Positions 48,109-60,200 of a DNA stretch of 64,000 nt are shown here, in pieces. The DNA is taken from contig JAQGDQ010000370.1 of NCBI GenBank assembly GCA_030141605.1, positions 42,501 to 106,500 on the forward strand. The letters are read 5' to 3'. Below the pieces are notes generated by a model. That model was not told where the DNA came from. It did no database searches and was given only the letters and a program-made list of their open reading frames with translations. Position numbers and translations under genes: made by a program. The stretch comes from Tubiluchus corallicola (Eukaryota > Priapulida > Priapulimorpha > Priapulimorphida > Tubiluchidae). Position 1 is the first letter of the stretch, and each line of letters starts with the position of its first letter.

Positions 48109-48565
48109 CAGTCAACTTTGGGTATAAGGTACTCGCTTATAAGGGACCATCAACACCGGTCCCGATTTTCCGTAACGTTTTTCCTATGTAAAAATCTTCG
48201 TATGTAGGGTACTCGGATATAAAGGGACTTTCAGTCGAAGGGACGATGTCTTCAGGTCCCACGTAATAGAAACCCAGGTAAATTACCTCACACATAAAGG
48301 ACCCTATGATCAGGGCGAAGTTGATCGAGTTTTAATCTCAATTTTTTGCAAACTTGGCCTGTGAACAGCTTGGTTTTCACGGTCACATACATCTCGCATC
48401 AGTGAAGGAGCTTCCTACATACCGTTTGCACTAAATGTGTAGCAATAATCCATAAAAATATGAGCAAAAGTGCAGGTCTAGATACACCCTCGGTCTGACT
48501 CAACTGCGGCTATAAGGGACGGTTTTCTCCGGTCCCGAGGTGTCCTTTATATCCGACGCTGACTG
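48109..48565. mobile_element. TA-flanked MITE, family D, copy 1
   Basis: CAGTCAACTTTGGGTATAAG at the left end is mirrored by TTTATATCCGACGCTGACTG at the right end, TA on each side. Inner sub-terminal repeats (CTTATAAGGGACC, GGTCCCGA) recur. Relative at 53957. Confidence 0.8.
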
Positions 48566-50600
48566 TAGAGAGTAAGTACCTTCTTTGAGTGACGAAAGAA
48601 TGTTCATTTATAACTCATTGTTGCCCTACATAATGGAATTTTGATCATTATCGTCATCATCTGAAAGTTTTAAGATATTTTTGAAGAAAGAAACTCCAAA
48701 TCATTCGCCTAATGGAAATTCGATATTGCCACTGAAGTAAAAACAGAAGACAGAAAATTGCAAATTCTGGAAACAGTAGTGAATATCAGTTTGTTAAGGA
48801 AAATGCATTTGCTGAGAGTTATTTTCATCTTATATTATTGAAGTTCCAGTGTAATAACACACACTATCTGTCAGAAATCAACAAACCTACACAGTATTCC
48901 ATTTGTATAGTATTAGTGGTACTTGTAAATACTACTGGTATTTTAGGAACTTATGAGCTGTATATATTTCACAATCTCTAGGTCAGCAGGGCAGTTTAAA
49001 TTTTGGACCTTTAGTCATCTATTGGAACAGGCAGAACGTTCCTACACTGTGAACTAGGACATGGACTGCATGCACTAAGCTAATAGTGATATATATAAGT
49101 GCTCTAAACACGTCTAGTATTAGAGAAAACTATTTTTTGAGTTGTTTGTAAATTTAGTAAAATATTAGAAGTATAATTTTGAGACTGTTGGACTCTTATT
49201 CATCCGGGTTACCAGCCAGGCTATAGCAGTTACTAGTAAATTGCTACTAAAGTTTTATGCGACTAAAGTTTTAATTTATCAAAAAATCTCGGTTTCAGAA
49301 TAATGTCAGCTTCATAAACCACCCAGTATTTTTATTTTACTTGACTACTTACCACACTCTACCTTATCTGAGTGCCAGGCATAATGATTCATTCTTTTAT
49401 ACTCTATCTTTCAGCCCAGTTTTATTTTACTTTCAGATAAGATACATGCTTATTTTTTGTTAATTGTGTGCTCTTGTGTTTGAACGTCAGCTAGGCTATT
49501 TGCAACTCTTAACCTTGACTTATCTGCAGTTTGCACTATCCAGCTGCTCGGGCTGGTCACGTGTGCAAACAGTGTGAACATTTCCGATCTGTCAGCATGG
49601 CGGCAAGCAGTGTCAGTCTTGAAGCTGAACCCTGGATGTGGTCTTTGGCAGTCACATGATGACTTCTGTGTTTGTAAGTGCATTTGGTAGTTCCAGTTTA
49701 AAGAGGTCTTAACAAGTTGCGTGAAGATCGTTCACGTCATCTGCATTCGCAGTGAGTTTTCTGTTTTAGTCATTTTTAAAAATTAAGTTACTTGCATCTT
49801 CGCTGTAAGCAGGTTGCGTAGTTATTTCTTCTTTTATTTTCAATATTTCTTGCTTGCACGTTAAATTTTAATGAATATGTTACTTCATGTATACCTGTAG
49901 TACATAACTAGTAAGACTAATAAGCAAGCTAGCAAGTTTTTTTCTTTTCTTTTTTCTCCTCATCTCCTAAGTAATTGTTGCGCATTCTCATACTTATTTT
50001 TTCTCATAAATTTCTCTATATTACACTTTTTTGATACTTATTTTATCTTTTCGTACTCTCAGTTTTTTAACTTTACTCACTAACCTTGGTCAAATTCCCC
50101 TGTTAATAAGACCCCATTTGAAACTACTACATATAATAATCCTAATTACTGAATAATTGTATTGTTTTGTTTAGATTTAGGTATCTAACTTTATTATTTT
50201 TTGCTTTCAGTTCTTTTTGGATAATTTGTATCATTTATACTGTTTTTATTATTATTTTTTTCTTATTTATTTTTGTTATCTGCAGCATCACCGTTAATTT
50301 TTAATATACTAATCTATTTATAAGAAAGGGTAGGTGTCAAGTAAAGCACTAAGTGTTAAACCAGTAATAATTGTTCGAAGATAAGTGTTTATTTATTTAT
50401 TTTTTGCTGGTAACATTTAAATAAGCATGAGTTTAAAATTTGTTTTACACGTGAAAATATTTTGGCTTAAATTTTTAAATCAAACAAAAGTATACAACAG
50501 AAATTGTACATTATAACATTATTTTGTTATAAACTAACACATTCGTATAATAATTCAATTTTCATTTGTCTTAAATTCAAATTCTGAAAATTTTTAATTA
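48566..50600. other. PSMD3-PIPOX spacer, nothing recognised
   Basis: AT-rich, long T-runs. It may hold a 5' leader exon of the downstream gene, but I cannot identify one. No coding frame has family support. Confidence 0.4.
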
Positions 50601-50800
50601 CCTGATACATGCACATTAATTAATTAATTATATTAGTAACAATCCTGAGAGGGTGGCTGACCTTGATAACTTATAGTTCTTTTGCCACCCTTTCACCACT
50701 AATCAATAATTACTTTTGCACTTTGTAATATTATTTTGTGTTGTACAGATTTCTAAATCTGCTAGTTATGTATTTTGCTATTTTAAAAATGGTGATAAAC
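50601..50800 (+). mobile_element. LINE 3' tail with hairpin and (ACTT)n end
   Basis: Hairpin GGGTGGC...GCCACCC (50651-50690) with inner stem AACT/AGTT. The tail then passes through AATAAACTTACTTACTT into the microsatellite. Confidence 0.68.
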
Positions 50801-50805
50801 TAATA

Positions 50806-50806
50806 A

Positions 50807-50873
<67 letters not shown>

Positions 50874-50994
50874 CACTCACTCACTCACTCACTCACTCAC
50901 TCACTGACTTACTCACTTACTGACTTACTCACTCACTTACTGACTGACTTACTTACCTATTTACTTACTTACTGACTTACTACCTGACTAACTG

Positions 50995-51040
<46 letters not shown>

Positions 51041-51052
51041 GTACTTACTTAC
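50806..51052. repeat. (ACTT)n/(ACTC)n tetranucleotide microsatellite
   Basis: Blocks of ACTT change to ACTC and ACTG and back. It probably grew from the LINE tail just before it. It ends about 100 bp before the PIPOX acceptor. Confidence 0.97.
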
Positions 51053-51188
51053 TTGACATTCTACCATATTTGTGGAAATGCTGTTAACATTTTATAATAA
51101 ATATGGGCGAGTAACGAATTTCAAATATGGATTAAAAATTATTTTTCAGCCGGTGTTAGTCATTTGTTGAACATAATCGTCCGGTACC

Positions 51189-51282
51189 ATGGATGACCCA
51201 AAACATTTTGAAGTGATTGTAATAGGTTGTGGCGGCATTGGCAGTGGCGCCGTCTACTGGCTGTCCAGGCGTCTCGGCAAAG
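51189..51282 (+). CDS. PIPOX: PIPOX-like exon 1 (start codon)
   Basis: MDDPKHFEVIVIGCGGIGSG then AVYWLSRRLGK. Donor G|GTGAGT. An acceptor TTTTTCAG lies 38 nt upstream of the ATG (exon from 51151), so a 5' leader exon or a trans-spliced leader must exist. Confidence 0.93.
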
Positions 51283-54200
51283 GTGAGTAGCGTGAGTTTT
51301 GACAAATCGAATTGTAGCTGCATGAAACTTGTGATTGTTTTACTTGGTAATGCCATTTTAAATGTTGCTGTTTCTGCAGCAGTACAAACTTTGATGATGG
51401 AATAGTTTGTTGTCCAGGCAAAGAAATGGCAAAAATCAGTATTTAACTGTGCGATAGACCTGCAATTTATTAACATAACAGATTAGAAAAAGTGCTTAAG
51501 AATGTGCTAAAGCTTATTACTATTTAGACAAAATGAAAAGTTAGATTTAAGAAGACGCAAGCACAAATTATTACTTTATGATTCTAGAGATTTGAAGCAA
51601 TTCTAACCAATTTAAACTATTAACTAATTGTTAAAGTAGATGGTGACTTACATTTACTGGTGACAACTTTGGCTTGAAAATACAACTAGTGACTGTTAAA
51701 TTGTAACAAAGTAGACAAAGCAATGCAAGTATCATCAGTGTAACTACGTGTAAGAACAAGTGTGATTCGTAGGTGGCGTATACTACTAAAGCTTAGGTCA
51801 CATGACTAAGGCTGGCTTCGTTTTAAACACTTTGAGGAAATGCATGTTTGTAAAAATACGAAAAGAAAACAAATGATTATAGAATGCTAGATTAAATTGC
51901 TTTACACCAACACTTTCTTTGCTTTACGTTTTCCGTACGGTACCTACGCAAATGTAAGTGCCAACGGAATTGTTTTGGCGTAAAAAGGTCCCTGTTTATC
52001 TAAAACCTGCTTAGAAAGAACTGATTCTTCTGATTTGTTATTATGCTCCATTTGAAGTGAAACAACATTTGCTCTGGCTAGCGGCTAGATGAGTAATGCT
52101 ATTTTTATGGTTAAATCTGTGATTAAAAGATGGAAAGCTCGTTTTATTTTTTAAACATTCGCTTTTAGCATCAAGAAAACTCCTTTATGATAGATTGGTT
52201 TTGATGCTATTATTGATTTAAGTCAAATTTTTGCTACAAGTAATTGCCATGCATAGGCAGCAGGTAGCTCTGTTTATGCAAACATAATGCTAAATTGATG
52301 CTGATTACTGTGGCGCCATATCTGTCATGTGTTTTCTGCAATTTTTACATGTCGGCTACAGCAGGGGTGTGCAAATTGCGGCCCGCGAAGAGATTTGTCA
52401 ACCTAATGAAAGTGCGGCCCAGGTGATGAATTGAGTGTATCCAGCTGAAGTCCGTGTCACGATCCCAAAGATAGTGCGGATAGTTTTTTCTACTAGATCG
52501 GATACCATTAACCCTTACAAGATGGTTGTAGCTTAATGTCACTGTACTACACAGACTGTGTGATACACATTACTAATATGCATTACCACTATCTGTCCTG
52601 AAAGTAGAAATATATGGTTTGTAATATAAATTTTAATAACTTCTAGAATAGTTTCTTGAGTGTAGTAGTAATGATGTACGCAGGTCGGATGCAAAAAAAT
52701 CGTTATTGGCCTTTCTGTACTTGGCTCTTTGATCAAACTGCCTGTGGCCCGCTGGGAAAGCTTAATGTGGCCCGGCTAGTCAGATAATTTGCATACCCCT
52801 GGGCTACAGTGTAATTATCCGAATGAACTTAAGTTAAAGTGTATTTGATGTGCTCTAGGTGTGCTGGGTCTGGAGCAGTTCAAGCTGGGACATGACCATG
52901 GAGGCTCTCAGGACTTCTCTCGAATCATGTAAGAGCTTGGCACTTTGTAACGTTTTTAAAAATGTACGACTCCACGAGCACGCAATGTGTGATGCGTGAT
53001 TCGTAAAGTGTGATCCGTATACAACTGTTTATATTTGAAAACGTGGAAGTGTTTCGATGTGTGCGTAATGCGTCATCCATAACGTGTGATGCGTAATCCG
53101 TAGTGTGTGGTCCCTATACAACTTTTTATATTTGAAAACGTGGAAGTGTTTCCATGTGTGCATATTGCGTAATCCATAACGTGTGATCTGTATACAACAG
53201 TTTATATTTAAACATGTGGAAGTGTTTCCATGTGTGCGTAATGCGTAATCCATAATGTGTGATGCGTGATCCATAATACGTGATCCGTAAACAACAGTTT
53301 ATATTTAAACACGTGGAAGTGTTTCCATATGTACGTATTGTGTAATCCATAATGTGTGATACGTATTCAGTCGAGCATGATGCCTATCATCTGAATACGC
53401 ATTACGCGCACATGAAGTCGTAGCTTTAGTTTCTAATTATTGTCTGTTTAATTACCACATCGCAGTAAGTTTATTAAGGTCTGAGCAATGATAATGGTCA
53501 TGATAATGTAATGCTCTTTTGAGCTGGGCTTCCGTAATTAGGCGAAGAAGTTTTTGTGAATGATAGGGCAAGAGAAAAAGTGGAGCAGTCAGCACTGCCC
53601 AAACTCTCTCGCACTTTGCACTAGCGATATCAACGATAAGGATACGTATCGATAACCATCGATTATCTTATCGATACGAAAACTTTGTTTTTGTCGTTAT
53701 CATATGAATATTTTTTCTATTAATATCGTTATCGTATCGAACTTGGTGTGCATTGTTGTTCGTCGCCCACCTTTATCAAGCGTTCCATTTTGCATTTTTA
53801 TTTATGCACTGGAATTATGCAAAAAAATAAAAATAAAAAAAGTTTTTTATAAAAAAAGTTGTTTGAGTAATCTTGTTGAACTTTGTTCCTCCATTAGCAG
53901 CTATCTGCAGTAGGTTTAGTGACACGCGGATGCCAAATGCGGTATATTTAAAAGTGCAGTCAACCTCGGATATAAGGGACACCTCGGGACCAGAAAAAAA
54001 CGTCCCTTATATCCGATGTCCCTTATAGTCGAAGTTGAGTCAGACCGAGGGTGTATCTAGACCTGTACTTTTCTGTACTTTAACCCATGTATTTATGGAT
54101 TATTGCTACACATTCAGTGCAAACGGTATGTAGGAAGCTCCTTCAGTGATGCAAGATGTATGTGACCACGGAAACCGAGCTGTTCGAAGGCCAAGTTTGC

Positions 54201-57200
54201 GAAAAATTGAGGTTAAAAATCGATCAATTTCACTTTGATCATAGAGTCCCTTATGTGGAAGGTAATTTACCTGGCTTTCTATTATGCAGGACCTGAAGAT
54301 GTCATCCCTTATAACTGAAAGTCCCTTATATACAAAGATTTTTACATAGGAAAAACATTACGAAAAATCAGGACCGGTGTTGGTGGTTCCTTATAAGGGA
54401 GTGTCCTTTATAAGCGAGTACCTTATACCCGAGTTAATACTTTCAAGTATAATGTTACAAGTATATTAACACTAACACTTTCAATTTTACAAGTATAATG
54501 CTGTAAAATAAAATTATCTTGTAATAAATATGTCCAGTGTTTTAAATGTAATATATGGTCTCTCTGTAAATGCTTTCACTTTGCAGTTACAATGTTTACA
54601 TACACAGATCGCCTTTTCTTTTATATAATTTCAAACAGCGTACAGCAGGGGTGTGCAAATTATCTGACTAGCCGGGCCACATTAAACTTTCCCGCAATTC
54701 CTGTGGGCCACAGGCAGTTTGATCAAGGAACCAAGTTCAGAAAGGCCTAATAACGATTTTTTTGCATCCGACCTGCGTACATCATTACTACTACACCCAA
54801 GACACTATTCTAGAAGTTATTGAAATTTATATTACAAACCATATATTTCTACTTTCAGGACAGATAGTGGTAATTTCATTACAATGCATATTAGTAACGT
54901 GTGTCACACAGTCTGTGTAGTACAGCGACATTAAGCTACAACCGTCTCGTAAGGGTTAATGGCATCCGATCTAGTAGAAAAAACTACCTGCACTATCTTT
55001 GGGATCCTGGCACGGACTTCAGCTGGATACACTCAATTAATCGCCCGGGCCGCACTTTCATTAGGTTGACAAATCTCTTCGCGGGTCACACAAATTCTCT
55101 CGGCGGGCTGCAAGTGGCCCGCGGGCCGCAATTTGCACACCCCTGGCGTACAGTATCTTGGCACTTTTTGCCACCGCAAGCAAGTTTTTAGCATAAAGCT
55201 TATTCACGTGTGATTTTGCTGAGTGTTAGTGTTGCTAATGCTGCCACCTGTGACAAGGTCATCATAACTGCTGAAGCTAATTACTTTTTGATCATCTTTA
55301 CAGACGTTTGATGTACCATGACAGAAAGTACACAAAGCTGGCGCCGGAGACGTTTAAAACGTAAGTCTAGCTTCACTCTGTTCTTTTCACTTATTCTCTT
55401 GAAGGTGGTGTCTCACACTTTTATCACATACTTATCATAATATAAACGTTTTGTTCATATAAATTTATTATAAGTTACTCTTTTTGGGTAAACCTTCTTT
55501 CCTGGAATGCTACATACGTTGCCTGTAGTTTTTTCTTGGACTGCGAGATCATCCATCCTACTTTTTGTTGCATTGGTGTCAGAGGTGGGATAATGACATG
55601 GTTTTGTGTTGCATCAATATATTTTAATGTCTTGCATCAACTCATCCATCCTACTTTTTGTTGCACTGGTGTCAGAGGTGGGATAATGGCGTGGTTTTGT
55701 GTTGCATCAATATATTTTGATGTCTTGCATCAAAAGTAATTTCGTACTTTTACAATTTCATGTTGTGTCTACACTGTCCAATGTCTAGTTTAAATTTACT
55801 GGGTTTTAATGTGATCTGTTTAAATTTTAACTATGATGCTGATTCTGTTGTTAGACACTGCTATGTATTTATCCATTTGTGATGTCTGGTGAAAAAATTA
55901 TGTTAATCAGTAATGGCTGCTTGTGCATAGTTTTCAATAGACACCACAGAATACTTGTAATTAATGGTGTGGTACAAGTTTGTGTAATAAAAAATAAAAA
56001 ATAATATAATGCTGCAATTTTTTTCATTCTCATTACTTTGTTAACATAAATACAGAGATGCCCAGTTAGGTTAGCAAAATTGCTATCGCCTCCACTTCGT
56101 ACAAAAAGACAGAAAGGAGATACCGACAGTTAAACTATGCAAATGTAGTACAAAAACTACAGCCATACTGTGAAGGAAACACAAATGTGATTATAAATTA
56201 TGATAAATCACCAATCATTGCAGGATTAACTCACTATGTGGAAAGTTTATATTAGAATACGAAAAGAGTTTGTTTATGCAAACCAATATAAAATTGGCCC
56301 TGGAAATCGCAGTTTGTTTATGAAAACCAATATAAAATTGGCCCTGGAAATGCGATTTCCAGGGCCAATTTTATATTGGTTTGCATAAACAAACTCTTTT
56401 CGTATTCTAATATAACCAAGAGGTTATGCTAGATGCGAGTATATGTCTAGGTTTAAACTGAAGCATATCGCTAAAGTAGCGGCCGACCAGCGTTAACTCA
56501 AATGTAGATTTAGGTAATTCAAATGTGTCTTGGTAACTCAAATGTAGACTTGGGTAGTTCAAATGTGTTAACAATGGTTTTCAAGAAATCTTAATAGGCT
56601 GAAATAAAGTGTCTTCTTGCAGATATTAGAGAAAATCTTCTAGTGCAGAATCGCGGTCAGAGAATGGCAATATTACAGGTTTTACACGTCTAATGTAAAT
56701 TAATTACCGATTTATTCAAAGTATCGCACTACATTTGACTTACCTAAGTCACATTTGAGTTACCAAAACACATTCGAAATTCCTATGTCTACATTTGACT
56801 TGTCTAAGTCACATTTGAACTTTCCTGTGTCTGCACTTTTAAATATACCGCATTTGGCATCCGCGTGTCGCTAAACCTACTGCAGATAGCTGCTAATGGA
56901 GGAACAAAGTTCAACAAGATTACTCAAACAACTTTTTTTATAAAAAACTTTTTTTATTTTTATTTTTTTGCATAATTCCAGTGCATAAATAAAAATGCAA
57001 AATGGAACACTTTGATAAAGGTGGGCGACGAACAACAATGCACACCAAGTTCGATACGATAACGATATTAATAGAAAAAATATTCATATGATAACGACAA
57101 AAACAAAGTTTTCGTATCGATAAGATAATCGATGGTTATCGATACGTATCCTTATCGTTGATATCGCTAGTGCAAAGTGCGAGAGAGTTTGGGCAGTGCT

Positions 57201-60200
57201 GACTGCTCCACTTTTTCTCTTGCCCTATCATTCACAAAAACTTCTTCGCCTAACTACGGAAGCCCAGCTCAAAAGAGCATTACATTATCATGACCATTAT
57301 CATTGCTCAGACCTTAATAAACTTACTGCGATGTGGTAATTAAACAGACAATAATTAGAAACTAAAGCTACGACTTCATGTGCGCGTAATGCGTAATGCG
57401 TATTCAGATGATAGGCATCATGCTCGACTGAATACGTATCACACATTATGGATTACACAATACGTACATATGGAAACACTTCCACGTGTTTAAATATAAA
57501 CTGTTATTACTATATATTACTTTTAGAGACATACCCAAGAATGCTTTTGTGTTAATTTATGTTTTATTCTTCCACGTAACATGTTCTTGCAGGTGGGAAG
57601 AAGTTGAACTGGAGTCGGGGTTGAAGATTGTCCACAAAACGGGCGGCCTAGATTTCGCCGTAAAGGGAACTCACGGAGAAACCGTTTTGAACCAAGTCAA
57701 AGAAGCACTAGCCGTTGAAAACATTCCGTAGGTGCTATTTGACGCCTAGATCAGAGTAAAAATTACAGGATTATCCCAGGGTTAACTAAATGATGCCCCA
57801 CTCGACGCTTTAATACCTGTTTTATGCTAGCACCTCTATAGTCCGGAACGATCCTGGGTAAGTTTCCCTATTGTTCAGATAGTGTGCATGATGCCCCACT
57901 CGATGCTCTAATACCTGTTTTATGCTAGCACCTCTATAGTCCGGAACGATCCTGGGTAAGTTTCCCTATTGTTCAGATAGTGTGCATGATGCGCCACTCG
58001 ATGCTCTAATACCTGTTTTATGCTAGCACCTCTATAGTCCGGAACGATCCTGGGTAAGTTTCCCTATTGTTCAGATAGTGTTCATGATGCCCCACTCGAC
58101 GCTCTAATACCTGTTTTATGCTAGCACCTCTAGTCCAGAACGATCCTGGGTAAGTTTCCCTATTGTTCAGATAGTGTTCATGATGCCCCACTCGACGCTC
58201 TAATACCTGTTTTATGCTAGCACCTCTATAGTCCGGAACGATCCTGGGTAAGTTTCCCTATTGTTCAGATAGTGTTCATGATGCCCCACTCGACGCTCTA
58301 ATACCTGTTTTATGCTAGCACCTCTAGTCCAGAACGATCCCGGATAAGTTTACTTATTGTTCAGATAGTGTTCACACAAATACTGGTTCGGTTCAAACTT
58401 CGTCTAGTATGTGCTAAGTGTTTTTGTAAGTAGTTTCCCCGACACTGTTGTTACCAGAAGTGCAAATAAAACCAGTTTATTTCATTGTTTTCACTTAAAC
58501 TTAGAAAATTATAACAAAAAATCTGCAAAAAATGTCTGTAAAACATAAAATTAATTTTCGAATTAGTGTTCGAATTTTCATGCGCTGTGGTAGCGACCAT
58601 TCATTTGAAAATTATAATAGAACTGGTGCAATTTATTCGTAAGCGCATCGTGGTGCTTAAATTAATTCGAACTTCTGCAGCTTGCCTAATTTTTGTCAAA
58701 ATATCACAAATTTGGCTGTCTAATTTTTTGTGAAAACTTATTGTACTTTTTATTAGATGAAAATTGACGATGTACCGCTGCTCTTCAGCCTATGAACGAC
58801 GTCATTGGTGGAAGAATGACGTCATTGGTGGAAGAATGGGCATTCAGAATTGGAGCGTTTAAGACCCCAAGCATGAAATGATCGCGACTCTAAACTGATT
58901 TTGCGATCCCTTAGTTTTCACGAGACACTTTTTAAATCTTGTTAGCATTTTTCGCGAACATTTAAATAGGCCTAGCATCCCAGAAGCCTTGGTTTTTCCA
59001 TTAAAACTCAAATCGCAGCGAATGCCCATGTAGAAGTTTCGACTTCGTGTTCGTTTTTTAAAAAGGTGATTGTAATTATGCGTCGTTCGTTTCAGGTTCG
59101 AAAATTTGACCGGTCCTGAAATGTCACGGCGTTTTCCAACACTGACCACGGGTTCTGACGTTGTGGGAATATACCAGGATGATGCTGGAATCGCAGACGC
59201 TGCTGTAGGTACGCATAAAAACATAATTGCGCAATATGTAATATTATTCATAAAATATAATATAATTATATATATATATATAGTTATATAGTAGTACATA
59301 ATATAATTATATAGTAGTATAATGTAATTATGCACTATAATGTAATAGCTATATAATGTAATTATATATGCTTCTTAATAAAACCACAGGTAACAAAACT
59401 AACAGTGAACCATTTTTAGACCGTTTAGGCGCGGTCGAAAATTACCCCCTCAATAAAGGTGGCGCATCTAGCGGTGATTTTATTAAACTACGATTGCTAT
59501 ATTGAAAATAATAATATAGATGTATTATGACTTGATATAATTAAGCCTGACTCATTACGACTCATGATCGTACTTGGTTTTACGATGAAACGTTGGTGTG
59601 TGGAGATAACGCAATGATTTCTTATCTAAATACTGGACTTCTTTGTCAAAGTTAGTCTATGACAGTTTTCATGTGTAGCATGAGCTGTGTTCGTCACGAA
59701 TTTAGTAAACGAAGTTCGCATCCGAATTAATTGTGGCGTAAATTGCTTTATGTTGATGTACCTGGATTTCTATCTAGTAGAAATAATGAAATACACTACA
59801 CCATTATGCGTGTTGCCGAACTACTTTATTTACAATGCGTTCTGACGCATTAATACATAACATCTCCTTTCTTTTGAACAAAAAAACAAAAGTAAACAAT
59901 AACATGGCATTGTTAACAACAATAGTAAACAACCTTAAAGTTAACAAAACAGTAAAATTGACTTTGCCACTTTTCTTATCTATGTAGTTTCAGCACACAA
60001 ATTTTAACTTTTTTGACTATTGGAACCTTTACAAAATTCGAATTTAACATTGAACTTTAAATTACAAAATGACTTTCATTACAGTTAAAAATGAATTAAG
60101 TTCTAGAAACTACATAGATCCCACTTCTGACACCATGATTTATGTTGATGTACCTGGATTTCTATCTAGTAGAAATAACGAAATACAGTAAACTATTATG

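Noticed and set aside
54901-55191. Recurrent frame SYNRLVRVNGIRSSRKNYPH seen at 28925, 32186, 52345 and 54901
   Set aside because: It lies inside the non-autonomous hAT MITE and its conservation reflects recent copying.
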